Of a stretch of 64,000 nt of DNA, positions 10,267-19,470 are shown piece by piece. The stretch is taken from contig NZ_PHSO01000011.1 in assembly GCF_002870965.1 (NCBI RefSeq), positions 1 to 64,000 of the forward strand, read 5' to 3'. The DNA is from Tsuneonella flava (GTDB lineage: Bacteria > Pseudomonadota > Alphaproteobacteria > Sphingomonadales > Sphingomonadaceae). Every line of letters starts with the position of its first letter. The first letter of the stretch is position 1. Made by a program: the position numbers and the translations under genes. The notes below the pieces were generated by a model, which was not told the DNA's origin, searched no databases, and worked only from the letters and a program-made list of their open reading frames with translations.

Positions 10267-10303
10267 ACCTTGTCTTTACGGGCAGGCGTGGCACATTCGA
10301 CGG

Positions 10304-11350
10304 ATGCTCATTCGCACTGCACTCGCTGCGCTTTTCATGCTCCAGCTTACCAGCCCGTCTCTGGCGACTGAATCCGATTCGTCTGCCCCGCCCGGGCCGA
10401 GCGAAATCGTCGCTCAGGCGCCGCCGAGCGATTGGGTGCCGATCCCGGCAAGCGACCTGCTGGTTATGACACTTGCCCCGGACGCCAAGGGCAAAGCACG
10501 ACACGTTGTTATTCAGTTGATGCCTCGCCCGTTCAGCAAGTCATGGATCGCCAATATCCGCACACTGGCCCATGATCGCTGGTGGGATGGCCTCGCCATT
10601 ACTCGGGTTCAGGACAATTACGTTGTCCAATGGGGCGATCCGAATGGCGAAGACGCCGCAAAGGCGAAAGCTCTGCCTACGGGACTGACACCCACCAGCG
10701 GAGCTGACTACACTGTAAGCATCGCCGCGCTGCCGCGGCCCAAAGATGCCCCGCCACCGATAATAACTTGCAGAGAGGGGCATAAATGCCCCTACTCAGA
10801 TATGAGGAGGATATCCGGCGAACGAAATGAGCTGCTCAATACAGCTCTGGCGAAAGACGCCTATGCTCCGCGCGCAACTTTCCGCCAGGGTTGGCCCATA
10901 GCAATGGATATCAGCGCGATGCGCGCATGGCCGGTCCATTGTTATGGGATGGTTGGAGTAGGCCGCAATTACGCGCCCGATGCCGGAACCGGCGCGGAAC
11001 TGTACACGGTGATCGGGCAAGCACCACGCCACCTCGACCGGAACATCGCTCTGGTGGGCCGCGTTATCGAAGGAATGGAGAATCTGTCCAGCCTCCCCCG
11101 CGGCACTGGTGCATTGGGATTTTATGAAGACCCGACGATGCACATAAAGATTGAGAGTATCCGACTCGCAAGCGACTTACCGGCGAACGAACAACCGCGT
11201 TTCGCATATCTCGATACCGACAGCATGACGTTTGCCCGCTATGTCGATGCGCGGGCCAACCGGCGCGATCCGTTTTTCATCGTGCCAGCAGGCGGTGTAG
11301 ATATCTGCAACGCACCTGTGCCAGTACGACGCATAGCCGGGGAGCAATAA
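10304..11350 (+). CDS. Periplasmic cyclophilin-type peptidyl-prolyl isomerase
   Basis: A 348-residue protein. The ATG at 10304 gives a good signal peptide (MLIRTALAALFMLQL, cleavage near LATES); the longer frame from 10199 overlaps the zincin gene. The cyclophilin fold is recognisable in two pieces: an N-terminal part near residues 60-110 (FSKSWIANIRTLAHDRWWDGLAI and WGDP) and a C-terminal part near 200-270 (GMVGVGRNYAPDAGTGAELYTVIG, then GRVIEGM). They are separated by a long insert. By family it catalyses cis-trans isomerisation of prolyl bonds in exported proteins. The usual active-site Arg/Phe pattern is degenerate, so activity is uncertain. Confidence 0.83.
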   Translation: MLIRTALAALFMLQLTSPSLATESDSSAPPGPSEIVAQAPPSDWVPIPASDLLVMTLAPDAKGKARHVVIQLMPRPFSKSWIANIRTLAHDRWWDGLAITRVQDNYVVQWGDPNGEDAAKAKALPTGLTPTSGADYTVSIAALPRPKDAPPPIITCREGHKCPYSDMRRISGERNELLNTALAKDAYAPRATFRQGWPIAMDISAMRAWPVHCYGMVGVGRNYAPDAGTGAELYTVIGQAPRHLDRNIALVGRVIEGMENLSSLPRGTGALGFYEDPTMHIKIESIRLASDLPANEQPRFAYLDTDSMTFARYVDARANRRDPFFIVPAGGVDICNAPVPVRRIAGEQ

Positions 11351-11360
11351 TCGGCGGAAT

Positions 11361-11813
11361 CTAACCCGGCAGACCGCCCGTCTGTCGCAATGCCTCGCCC
11401 AGCGCGAGCGCAGCCGATGACGCGAGATTCATCGAACGCACTTCGGCGCGCATCGGAATACGCACCCGCGCATGACATGATTGGGCAACGGTGTACGGCA
11501 CTCCGGCGCTTTCCTTGCCGAACAACAGCACATCGTCCGCTTCGAACGCGAAGTCGTAGATCGACTGGCTTGCCTTGGTCGTGAACAGGATCAACCTGCT
11601 CTGCCCAAGCGAGGCGTGAAACGGCGTCACGCCACTATGGCGCGTCACTGAAACGTGATCGATGTAATCCATCGCCGCGCGTCGAACTCTGCGGTCATCC
11701 CAAGCGAAGCCCATTGGTTCGATCAGATCGACCGCCGTCCCCATACACGCACCGAGGCGCATCACCGCACCGACATTTCCGGCAATTTCAGGTTCGAACA
11801 AGGCAATACGCAT
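11361..11813 (-). CDS. trmL: tRNA (cytidine/uridine-34 2'-O)-methyltransferase TrmL
   Basis: A 150-residue SPOUT-family enzyme, the usual length for TrmL. It begins MRIALFEPEIAGNVGAVMR (motif 1), and the C-terminal trefoil knot is marked by LFGKESAGVP and by IPMRAEVRSMNLASSAA, where the SAM-binding knot and catalytic residues lie. TrmL methylates the ribose of nucleotide 34 in tRNA-Leu isoacceptors. It is the last gene of a minus-strand operon relA/spoT - VOC - trmL, starting 18 bp after the VOC stop. Confidence 0.93.
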   Translation of the reverse strand: MRIALFEPEIAGNVGAVMRLGACMGTAVDLIEPMGFAWDDRRVRRAAMDYIDHVSVTRHSGVTPFHASLGQSRLILFTTKASQSIYDFAFEADDVLLFGKESAGVPYTVAQSCHARVRIPMRAEVRSMNLASSAALALGEALRQTGGLPG

Positions 11814-11831
11814 ATGATTACGCAGACGTTT

Positions 11832-12194
11832 TCAGAGCTTCTGCATCAATTCGATGCGATTGCCGAACGGGTCGCAGATATCGCCACGCACATAGCCATC
11901 CAGCGGAGATCCTTCCGAAAAGTCAATTCCATGCCCAGCCAGAGATTCCCGCAGCGCAGCAAGATCATCGACCAGCAATGCAGGATGCGCTTTTCGGGCG
12001 GGGCGAAACGGTTCCTCGACGCCGAGGTGGATGCTTACGCTATCTCCGGCAAACCAGCACCCACCCCGTTTCGCAAGGTCTGCCGGTTTCGGCACCTCGG
12101 CAAGTCCCAGAACTGCACCATAAAAGGCCAGCGCTTCGGGCTCACCATCACGCGGCATGGCAAGCTGCACATGATCGAGACCGACAATTCCCAT
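11832..12194 (-). CDS. VOC-superfamily (glyoxalase/bleomycin-resistance-like) protein
   Basis: A 120-residue protein when started at the ATG at 12194, giving MGIVGLDHVQLAMP, the classical VOC opening with a metal-ligand His. It places the start 4 bp beyond the relA/spoT stop; a start at 12245 would overlap relA by 47 bp and add a non-family extension. Paired beta-alpha-beta-beta-beta modules are visible, with YVRGDICDPFGNRIELMQ at the C-terminus. Metal-binding dioxygenase or lyase chemistry is possible but the substrate cannot be read. Middle gene of the relA-VOC-trmL operon. Confidence 0.83.
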   Translation of the reverse strand: MGIVGLDHVQLAMPRDGEPEALAFYGAVLGLAEVPKPADLAKRGGCWFAGDSVSIHLGVEEPFRPARKAHPALLVDDLAALRESLAGHGIDFSEGSPLDGYVRGDICDPFGNRIELMQKL

Positions 12195-12198
12195 CGCT

Positions 12199-14289
12199 TT
12201 AAATCCGATCTGCCTGCGCCACCGCATCGCTCGCGCGAAGGGCACTGACTGTCCGTGTCAAATGCGCCAGATCGGTAAAGTCAGCAGTCACTTCGTAAGT
12301 AACGAAAGGGCTTTCGGTTTGCGTTTGCGACAGGGTCACCACGTTCGCGTGCCCTTTGGCGAATATGGATGCCATTTCGGCCAGAGTGCCAGTGCGATCG
12401 TACAGCGTAACCCGTATGCCACCGACTGCACCCTGACTACGTTTGCCCCATTGAAGATCAACCCAATCGGCATCGACACCGTTCGCCAGTTCGAGACAGT
12501 CGATGGTGTGCACCTCGACCGTCTCGTTGGGACGGCGCAGGCCAACGATGCGGTCGCCGGGGACAGGGCGGCAGCATTCGGCCAGTGTAAACGCTACACC
12601 GGGAGTCAGGCCACGGATCGAAACAGCCCGTTCCTGACGCGGACGATGCTCAACTTCCGGCAATTGTGCTGTGCTTCCCGGCATCAGCGCTTCCATCACT
12701 TCCCGATCGGGCAATTTGGCAGACCCGATGGCGATCATCAGATCTTCTTCGTCTTCCAGCTCAAGCCGCGCGAGCGCCTCGCGGATGGCCTTCTTGCCGA
12801 TCTTGGCAGGCATCTGCGCCACGATTTCATCGAACAACTGCTGCCCGAGAGCGGCGATCTCCGCCCGTTCCTTCATCCGCACCGCACGACGGATCGAAGC
12901 CCGCGCCTTACCCGTGACGACAAAGCCGAGCCACGAAAGCTGCGGCTCCGCACTCTTCCCCTTAATGATCTCAACCACATCGCCGTTGTTGAGCGGCGTG
13001 CGTAACGGCATGTGCCGCCCATTGATCTTCGCCCCGACGGTCTGCGCGCCGAGATCGGTATGCACTGCAAAGGCGAAATCGACTGCTGTCGCACCTTTGG
13101 GCAACTGGAACAGCGCACCTTTGGGTGTAAACGCGAAAATGCGATCCTGATAGATTGCCAGCCGGGTATGCTCTAGGAGCTCTTCAGGGTCGTTGCTCGC
13201 ATCGACGATTTCGATAAGGTCGCGCAGCCAGCCGACCTGACCATCAGGACGATTACCCTGTTTGTAGGCCCAGTGCGCCGCGAGCCCGAATTCGTTGGTG
13301 CGGTGCATTTCACGAGTTCGCACCTGCACTTCCACCCGCATTGAATTCTGATAGATCAACGCAGTGTGCAGACTGCGATAACCATTCGTTTTCGGGGTTG
13401 AGATGTAGTCCTTGAACCGCCCCGGAATGAACTGCCAGGTGCGATGCAATACACCCAGCGCACGATAGCAATCGTCGACATCGTGCGTGATAACGCGGAA
13501 CGCCATGATGTCGGTAACCTGCTCGAAGCTGACGTGGCGCTCTGCCATTTTCCGCCAGATCGAATAGGGATGCTTTTCACGTCCCGACACCTCAACCTGC
13601 AACCCTGCTGCGGACAGCGCCTGCTTGATTTCCAGCGCAATGGCATCGACCTGCCCACCATCCTGAGCCCGGATCTGCTCCAGCCGCCCCGTGATGGTGC
13701 GATAGCCTTCCGGCTCAAGCTGCTCGAATGCCAGCAACTGCATCTCGCGCATATATTCATACATACCCACCCGCTCTGCTAGCGGGGCATAGATATCCAT
13801 CGTTTCGCGCGCGATCCGCTGTCGCTTCTCCGGCGATTTGATGAAGTGCAGCGTCCGCATATTGTGCAGCCGGTCGCCCAGCTTGACCAGCAGTACGCGG
13901 ATATCCTCGCTCATCGCCAGCAGGAACTTACGCAGGTTTTCAGCCGCGCGTTCGTTTTCCGGCATCGCTTCGATCTTGGACAGCTTGGTCACGCCATCGA
14001 CCAGTCGGGCCACTTCACTCCCGAAATTTGCCTCGATATCTTCGATTGTTACCAGCGTATCTTCAACGGTATCGTGCAGCAGTGCCGTGATAATAGTCTG
14101 TTGATCGAGCTTGAGATCGGTCATCAACCCGGCAACTTCGACCGGGTGGCTAAAATAAGGATCGCCGCTGGCGCGCTTCTGGCTGCCATGCTTTTGAACC
14201 GTATAGACATAGGCGCGGTTCAGCGCGGCCTCGTCCGCATCGGGATCGTAGGCTTTGACTCGTTCGACCAGTTCGTATTGACGCAACAT
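12199..14289 (-). CDS. Bifunctional (p)ppGpp synthetase/hydrolase (Rsh)
   Basis: A 696-residue RelA/SpoT homologue, usual full length. Order: HD hydrolase domain (about 25-150) with SHPVEV near 47-52 and the catalytic LLHDTVED near 70-77; synthetase domain (about 240-350) with RFKDYISTPKTNGYRSLHT; TGS domain (about 390-450, FAFTPKGALFQLPKG); helical/zinc-finger-like region with AECCRPVPGD; ACT domain at the C-terminus. Because the HD motif is intact, it should both make and degrade (p)ppGpp, as in the single Rsh of alphaproteobacteria. First gene of the operon with VOC and trmL. In these bacteria Rsh is the master stringent-response enzyme. Confidence 0.96.
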   Translation of the reverse strand: MLRQYELVERVKAYDPDADEAALNRAYVYTVQKHGSQKRASGDPYFSHPVEVAGLMTDLKLDQQTIITALLHDTVEDTLVTIEDIEANFGSEVARLVDGVTKLSKIEAMPENERAAENLRKFLLAMSEDIRVLLVKLGDRLHNMRTLHFIKSPEKRQRIARETMDIYAPLAERVGMYEYMREMQLLAFEQLEPEGYRTITGRLEQIRAQDGGQVDAIALEIKQALSAAGLQVEVSGREKHPYSIWRKMAERHVSFEQVTDIMAFRVITHDVDDCYRALGVLHRTWQFIPGRFKDYISTPKTNGYRSLHTALIYQNSMRVEVQVRTREMHRTNEFGLAAHWAYKQGNRPDGQVGWLRDLIEIVDASNDPEELLEHTRLAIYQDRIFAFTPKGALFQLPKGATAVDFAFAVHTDLGAQTVGAKINGRHMPLRTPLNNGDVVEIIKGKSAEPQLSWLGFVVTGKARASIRRAVRMKERAEIAALGQQLFDEIVAQMPAKIGKKAIREALARLELEDEEDLMIAIGSAKLPDREVMEALMPGSTAQLPEVEHRPRQERAVSIRGLTPGVAFTLAECCRPVPGDRIVGLRRPNETVEVHTIDCLELANGVDADWVDLQWGKRSQGAVGGIRVTLYDRTGTLAEMASIFAKGHANVVTLSQTQTESPFVTYEVTADFTDLAHLTRTVSALRASDAVAQADRI

Positions 14290-14384
14290 TGCCTATAGGA
14301 TGTGCGAATTGCTCGCACGAGAGCAAGCGGAAAGATGGCGCGCCCGCAACTATTTGCGCGCGCGCCGCCTAAACGGTCGAAAGA

Positions 14385-16292
14385 TCAGTCTTTCAGCACG
14401 ACCTTATCGACCGAGGCTTGTGTGACAGAATGGTAGCCAGCTCTTGTCTTGGCGTAGATGCGCTTGGCGATCGGTTGCCCCCATTCACCCTGCTCCATCA
14501 AAGTAGCGAATAGCGGACGGACGAATTTTGTCCGCCCGACATGCGAGAGGAAGCGATCCGCCTGTTCAACCGCAGGATCGAAACGATTGGCCAGCGCCAG
14601 ATCGAGCCACAGGAACAGCTCTTCGTTGTTTCCGCTCGCGGAGAGGCCCAGCGCTTTGTCGAGAGCCCCGAGTTGATCCGCACTGCGCTTTTGCGGCAGG
14701 CTTTGCAGGAAGCGCTGGCGCTCCGCCGATGTCCAGCCGTCCCACGTGCTCCGCCCCGGAATTGTGCCCGCATCGGCATATGCCTTCGCAGACGCATCGA
14801 CCGTTGCAAACGCAGCAGAGTCAGGTCGCAGCACGTTGGAAGGTAAGCCCGGATCGAAAATCCATTCGTGCAGCTTCAGCTTGTCCGCTTCAGCTTTGCT
14901 GGTGACGAGATGCGCCAGCATATCGTCGTAGATCATCTGCGATGTGGCGGGCTGAAACGCGTGCTTGTCGAACCATTGACGCAGCCATGCGTCGAACCGT
15001 TCGCGGCCCACCGCGTGTTCCAGCGTCCGCATGAATGCCGCGCCTTTGTTATATACGATCGCACTGCCCGCGCTGTCGGTTCCGTCAGGTTGATGCAGCG
15101 CCGTACCGGGCGCATCGCTGCCTACGCGATCAAGTGTTTCGATAATCGCTGTGTAATCGAGCGATGCCTCCTGCTGAGCGCGCTTTTTGCCATAGATTTC
15201 CTCTACGATGCGATTTTCGAAATAGCTCGTCACGCCTTCGTTCAGCCAGCCATCGCCCCAAACGGCGTTGGTGACCAAATTTCCCGACCACGAATGCGCC
15301 AGCTCGTGCGCGATCAGCCCTGTCAGACTGCGATCACCGGCGATGAATGTCGGGGTCAGGAATGTCAGCGTCGGGTTTTCCATCCCACCATAAGGAAAGC
15401 TGGGCGGCAACACGATCATATCGTACCGCCCCCAGCGATAGGGGCCGTAGAGTTTCTCTGCTGCACTCACCATCGCTTCGGTATCGGCCAGTTCGCTGGC
15501 TGCTGCGTCGAGCACTTTGGGTTCGGTCCAAACCCCTGTGCGCGGGCCAAGCGGGCGGAATGCAATATCCCCTGCCGCCACCGCGATCAGATAGGGTGCG
15601 ACCGGCTTATCCATTTCATACGTAAACGCGCGACGATTGCCCAGATCCTCTGTCTCACCGACCTTAAGGCCCGACATGACGACAGTCAGCGGTTTCGGCG
15701 CAGTCACCCGTGCGCGCCACGTCTGGCGAATGCCGGGGCTATCCTGCGTTGGAATCCATGTGCGGTTGAGGATCGCCTGCCCCTGACTGAACAAGTACGG
15801 ATATTTGCCACCCGCCGTCTGTTCCGGCGACAGCCATTGCAGCGCGTCTGCATCGCTGGCGGAATACGCGATCCTGACAGTCCGATTTTCACCGCCGGGA
15901 CCAATTTGAATGGTCAGCGGCGCGCCTTTCTCGCCATCGGACTTTCCGACCGTGAACGGCAACGCCTTGCCCTGCCCGTCCGTCACACTGGCAATCGTCA
16001 GCCCCTTGTCATCGAGCACCAGCTCTTTCGCGCCAGGGGCGGCAAGCACCGACAAAGTCGCCGTGCCGCCTACCGATTTCGCTGCAAAATCGAGCGCGAG
16101 ATCGAGATCGACATGCGTCACACGCGCCACCTGCGGCTGAGCATATGTCGAAGTGTCGAGCGCGTCAGGCGTCGTCAGGACAGGCGCAACCATCGGCGTG
16201 GTTCGCGCGCTGTCGATATTCCCTTCCATCGGAACGGTGGTGCAGGCGGTGGTGGTCAGCAACAAGGCAACTGCGGAAATGGCAAAACGCAT
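14385..16292 (-). CDS. M1-family aminopeptidase, lipoprotein
   Basis: A 635-residue zinc peptidase. The start at 16292 gives MRFAISAVALLLTTTAC, a lipoprotein signal with the lipobox cysteine, so the enzyme is exported; an earlier start at 16328 adds a non-hydrophobic extension. The M1 exopeptidase motif GGMEN is followed by HELAH (H329, E330, H333) and the third zinc ligand Glu352 in WLNEG, matching HEXXH-18-E. The C-terminal helical leukotriene-A4-hydrolase-type domain follows. It should remove N-terminal residues from peptides in the periplasm. Stands alone on the minus strand, about 65 bp before hemF's 3' end. Confidence 0.92.
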   Translation of the reverse strand: MRFAISAVALLLTTTACTTVPMEGNIDSARTTPMVAPVLTTPDALDTSTYAQPQVARVTHVDLDLALDFAAKSVGGTATLSVLAAPGAKELVLDDKGLTIASVTDGQGKALPFTVGKSDGEKGAPLTIQIGPGGENRTVRIAYSASDADALQWLSPEQTAGGKYPYLFSQGQAILNRTWIPTQDSPGIRQTWRARVTAPKPLTVVMSGLKVGETEDLGNRRAFTYEMDKPVAPYLIAVAAGDIAFRPLGPRTGVWTEPKVLDAAASELADTEAMVSAAEKLYGPYRWGRYDMIVLPPSFPYGGMENPTLTFLTPTFIAGDRSLTGLIAHELAHSWSGNLVTNAVWGDGWLNEGVTSYFENRIVEEIYGKKRAQQEASLDYTAIIETLDRVGSDAPGTALHQPDGTDSAGSAIVYNKGAAFMRTLEHAVGRERFDAWLRQWFDKHAFQPATSQMIYDDMLAHLVTSKAEADKLKLHEWIFDPGLPSNVLRPDSAAFATVDASAKAYADAGTIPGRSTWDGWTSAERQRFLQSLPQKRSADQLGALDKALGLSASGNNEELFLWLDLALANRFDPAVEQADRFLSHVGRTKFVRPLFATLMEQGEWGQPIAKRIYAKTRAGYHSVTQASVDKVVLKD

Positions 16293-16358
16293 CAGTAACT
16301 CCGATCTATCGGGCGGTCTGGATATCAACGGACGGGCAAGCGGTTGGTGCCGTTTGCA

Positions 16359-17228
16359 TCAGCTCCACGTTGCCTCGGGGGGCAGGCTCATCAGAATGGC
16401 ATCGATATTGCCGCCGGTTTTAAGGCCGAACAGCGTACCGCGATCATAGACAAGGTTGAATTCGGCATAGCGCCCACGCCATTCGAGCTGTGTGCGCTTG
16501 TCCTCTGGCGTGAATTCCGCGCCCATCCGGCGACGGACGATCCTGGGATACACATCGAGGAATGCCTTGCCGACGTCCTGCGTGAACGCGAAATTGCGTT
16601 CCCACGCGGCAACACCGCCATCGTCGCCATCGCATTCGAGATGGTCGTAGAATATCCCGCCAACTCCGCGCGAAACACCCCGGTGGGGAATGAAGAAGTA
16701 ATCGTCCGCCCATTTGCGGAAACGGTCGTAATATGTCGGATTGTGCCCCGCGCAGGCGGCGCGGAAGGCTGCGTGAAACTGTTCGGTATCGTCGTCATAC
16801 GGGATCGGAGGATTGAGATCGGCCCCTCCCCCGAACCACGCCTTCCCGGTGACGAGGAAGCGGGTGTTCATATGCACCGCCGGCACATGCGGATTGGCCA
16901 TATGCGCCACCAGACTGATCCCGGTCGCGGTGAAACCGGGGTTTTCCTCGCTCGCTCCGTTTATCGTATCGGCAAAGCCGGGCGCGAAATTGCCGTGAAC
17001 GGTCGAGACGTTGACCCCCACTTTCTCGAACACTTTGCCTTTCATCACGCCGCGCGTACCGCCACCGGGGCTTTCGTTGCCCTCTTCTTCGCGCTGCCAG
17101 GGGGTATATTCGAACGCAGCGTCTGATCCCGCTTCGCGTTCGATCGCTTCGAAAGCGGCGCAGATCTGATCGCGCAGACTTTCGAACCAATCCTTCGCGC
17201 GGGCGGTATAGGGTGTCCAGTCGGTCAT
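16359..17228 (-). CDS. hemF: Oxygen-dependent coproporphyrinogen III oxidase
   Basis: A 289-residue protein, typical length. The ATG at 17228 with AAGGATG upstream gives MTDWTPYTARAK; a start at 17273 would overlap the divergent gene. Family signatures are present: GGGTRGVMKGKVFEKVGVNV, the HMNTR stretch, FGGGADLNP and YDRGTLFGLKTGG near the end. HemF converts coproporphyrinogen III to protoporphyrinogen IX using O2 in haem (and possibly bacteriochlorophyll) synthesis. The 5' end lies 45 bp from the start of the divergently oriented pdeM. Confidence 0.96.
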   Translation of the reverse strand: MTDWTPYTARAKDWFESLRDQICAAFEAIEREAGSDAAFEYTPWQREEEGNESPGGGTRGVMKGKVFEKVGVNVSTVHGNFAPGFADTINGASEENPGFTATGISLVAHMANPHVPAVHMNTRFLVTGKAWFGGGADLNPPIPYDDDTEQFHAAFRAACAGHNPTYYDRFRKWADDYFFIPHRGVSRGVGGIFYDHLECDGDDGGVAAWERNFAFTQDVGKAFLDVYPRIVRRRMGAEFTPEDKRTQLEWRGRYAEFNLVYDRGTLFGLKTGGNIDAILMSLPPEATWS

Positions 17229-17273
17229 GCGGACATCCTTGCCAAGCCTGCGCGACTGGGGCAAGAGGCTCAA

Positions 17274-17981
17274 ATGGTTCCCTTTTCGTTCTGCGGCGAA
17301 GAATTCGCTCTATGCCAGACAAATGCGCTCTACTGGCCGCGCGAACGGGCGCTGCTGGTGGCGGACCTGCATCTGGAGAAAGCCAGCTTTTACGCCACGC
17401 ACGCCGGGCAAATGCTGCCCCCTTACGATAGCCGGGAAACGCTGGAGCGGGTGGCACTGGCAATTCGTGAAACCGGCGCACGGCGAGTATTTACGCTGGG
17501 GGATAACTTTCACGACTCCGCCGGACCGGACCGGTTGGAACCGCACGCGGCAGGAATGCTTGCCGCTCTTACCCATGCGACCGACTGGGTTTGGATTACC
17601 GGCAACCACGATGCAGCGATGCCGCCCCGAATCGACGGGACGCTGGCAACCGAACTCGATGTCGGCGGAATGATCCTGCGCCATCAGGCTCAGCCGGGAG
17701 AAACCCGGCCAGAGCTGTCGGGCCACTTCCACCCGCGCCTTCACCTGACGGTGCGTGAACGTCGCATCCGTCGCTCGTGCGTGGTCGTATCGCGCAATTC
17801 CGTGGCGGAGGGCCGCGTGTCGGGACGGATGATCCTGCCTGCTTTCGGCGCGCTCACCGGTGGGATGGATGCCGCCGATCCGGCCATTCTGAAGGCGCTT
17901 CAGCCCGCCTCCGGCATCGATGCGATGGTGCAGGCAGGTGGCAAGCTGGCCACTTTTCCCCTGTGGCGTGCAGCCGCATGA
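17274..17981 (+). CDS. pdeM: Ligase-associated DNA-damage-response endonuclease PdeM
   Basis: A 235-residue metallophosphoesterase. The dinuclear metal motifs appear in order: ADLHLEK (about 32-38), LGDNFHD (about 74-80), GNHD (about 102-105) and HFHPRLH. This arrangement and the start ALYWPRERALLVADLH match PdeM, usually encoded with a DNA ligase, an Lhr-C-like helicase and an exonuclease. None of those partners is adjacent here: the neighbours are hemF (divergent) and infC (downstream). Assigned by family similarity; the specific substrate is not evident. Confidence 0.88.
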   Translation: MVPFSFCGEEFALCQTNALYWPRERALLVADLHLEKASFYATHAGQMLPPYDSRETLERVALAIRETGARRVFTLGDNFHDSAGPDRLEPHAAGMLAALTHATDWVWITGNHDAAMPPRIDGTLATELDVGGMILRHQAQPGETRPELSGHFHPRLHLTVRERRIRRSCVVVSRNSVAEGRVSGRMILPAFGALTGGMDAADPAILKALQPASGIDAMVQAGGKLATFPLWRAAA

Positions 17982-18057
17982 GTGTTCCCCTTTGCGAATC
18001 CGTCGATAATCACTAAGTAGCCCGCACGACAAACAGGCAATTTCAGGAGACTGCCCC

Positions 18058-18600
18058 ATAGCCCGTCCACCCCGGCGCTCGATGACGCCGCCCGTAAAGA
18101 GCGGCCCGCGCTTTGATAACATGATTCAGTCCGACAAGGTTCGCGTCATCGACGAGAACGGCGAGAACCTTGGCGTGTTGTACACCCGCGAAGCGATTGA
18201 ACAGGCCGCCGACGTCGGCCTCAACCTCGTGGAAGTTTCGCCCAACGCCGATCCGCCGGTGTGTAAGTTCCTCGATGTCGGCAAGTTCCGGTACGAGGCG
18301 CAGAAGAAGGCCAACGCTGCACGTAAGACCCAGAAGACGCAGGAGATCAAAGAGATCAAGATGCGTCCGAACATCGACACGCATGATTATGACGTGAAGA
18401 TGCGTAACGTGAACCGCTTCATCGAAGATGGTGACAAGGTGAAGGTAACGCTGCGTTTCCGTGGTCGCGAAATGGCGCATCAGGAACTCGGTATGGACCT
18501 GCTCAAGCGTGTTCAGGAAGATGTGGCAGAGATTGCCAAGGTCGAAGCGTTCCCGCGCCTCGAAGGGCGTCAGATGCTGATGGTGCTTGCTCCCAAGTAA
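18058..18600 (+). CDS. infC: Translation initiation factor IF-3 (probable AUA start)
   Basis: IF-3 (180 residues) binds the 30S subunit, keeps subunits apart and proofreads the start codon. The N domain ([17 protein letters not shown]), lysine-rich linker and C domain ([17 protein letters not shown]) are complete. An ATG at 18082 is in frame, but no ribosome site precedes it. AGGAGA at 18045-18050 sits 7 nt before an in-frame ATA at 18058, which adds ARPPRRS, the basic N-terminus expected of IF-3 proteins. Rare AUU/AUA-type starts are a known feature of infC and give autoregulation, because IF-3 rejects non-canonical starts. The start is therefore inferred as AUA. Confidence 0.93.
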   Translation: MARPPRRSMTPPVKSGPRFDNMIQSDKVRVIDENGENLGVLYTREAIEQAADVGLNLVEVSPNADPPVCKFLDVGKFRYEAQKKANAARKTQKTQEIKEIKMRPNIDTHDYDVKMRNVNRFIEDGDKVKVTLRFRGREMAHQELGMDLLKRVQEDVAEIAKVEAFPRLEGRQMLMVLAPK

Positions 18601-18667
18601 GCTTCGGAACCTCCGGGTTTGCTTGTCGGTTACCATACCGAAGGTCGCAACCCGGAGACTTCTGCTC

Positions 18668-19255
18668 ATGAGATGCCCGCATATTTCCATGCTGCTCGTC
18701 GGCACCCTGACGCTTGGCGCCTGCCAGCAGCAGGCAACCTCCCCCGAACAGCACGCAACGGCGGATTCGACCGCTCCCGTCGCCATCGCCAGCGAAGCGG
18801 CGACACCCGCCCCTGTCGCCGCCACCTTGCCATCCGCGGATGCCGCTCCGCAGCCCAGCCCCCCGTCGGATATCACCGATGCCTATCGCGGCGAGAAGGG
18901 TGCGCGAGGCGTTTTGCTCACATGGGCGCATGCCTTGGAGAACGGCAACTATGCTCTCGCCTGGGAGCAATTCGGCAATGACGGCAAGGATAGCGGCACC
19001 AGCAAGGCGCTCTATTCGGCGCAGTTCGACAAATACCGTCGCATAACCGTGGCGATGCCATCCGGCACCATAGAGGGCGCGGCAGGATCCAGCTACTACA
19101 CAGCGCCCACCACGCTCACCGGTGAATTGCGTGGCGGCGGGGTCGAAGTGCTGAAGGGCGACGTGGTATTGCGGCGCGTCAACGACGTACCCGGCGCCAG
19201 TTCGGAACAACTCCACTGGTACATCTACAAAGCCGACCTGAAGCCTGTGAACTGA
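18668..19255 (+). CDS. Hypothetical lipoprotein
   Basis: A 195-residue protein. The ATG at 18668 yields MRCPHISMLLVGTLTLGAC, a lipoprotein signal with a clear lipobox (LGAC). An Ala/Pro/Thr-rich linker (about 20-70) leads to a compact domain (about 75-195) with a WAHALENGNYALAWEQF segment, reminiscent of small NTF2- or DUF-type sphingomonad lipoproteins. The frame could be extended back into infC from 18587, but that would precede the signal with a charged stretch. Function unknown; the C-terminal domain ends HWYIYKADLKPVN. Confidence 0.75.
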   Translation: MRCPHISMLLVGTLTLGACQQQATSPEQHATADSTAPVAIASEAATPAPVAATLPSADAAPQPSPPSDITDAYRGEKGARGVLLTWAHALENGNYALAWEQFGNDGKDSGTSKALYSAQFDKYRRITVAMPSGTIEGAAGSSYYTAPTTLTGELRGGGVEVLKGDVVLRRVNDVPGASSEQLHWYIYKADLKPVN

Positions 19256-19470
19256 CTGAAACTGGCGGCTGAACACCCTGACAGGCCAGATAGGTCGACA
19301 TCCACCCGGCCCCCTCCTCCGCCCGACCTGAACCGGTCCGCTCCGGCAGGCAGGCAGGCGGGTTGCGGGCACGCGCCACCCCTCCTCTTTTCCGCAATCG
19401 CGATATAGTCCCCTCTTGCCGCGCCCACCGCACGCGCTAGTTTCTTCGCGGGCTTGGGGAGGTATCTGGG

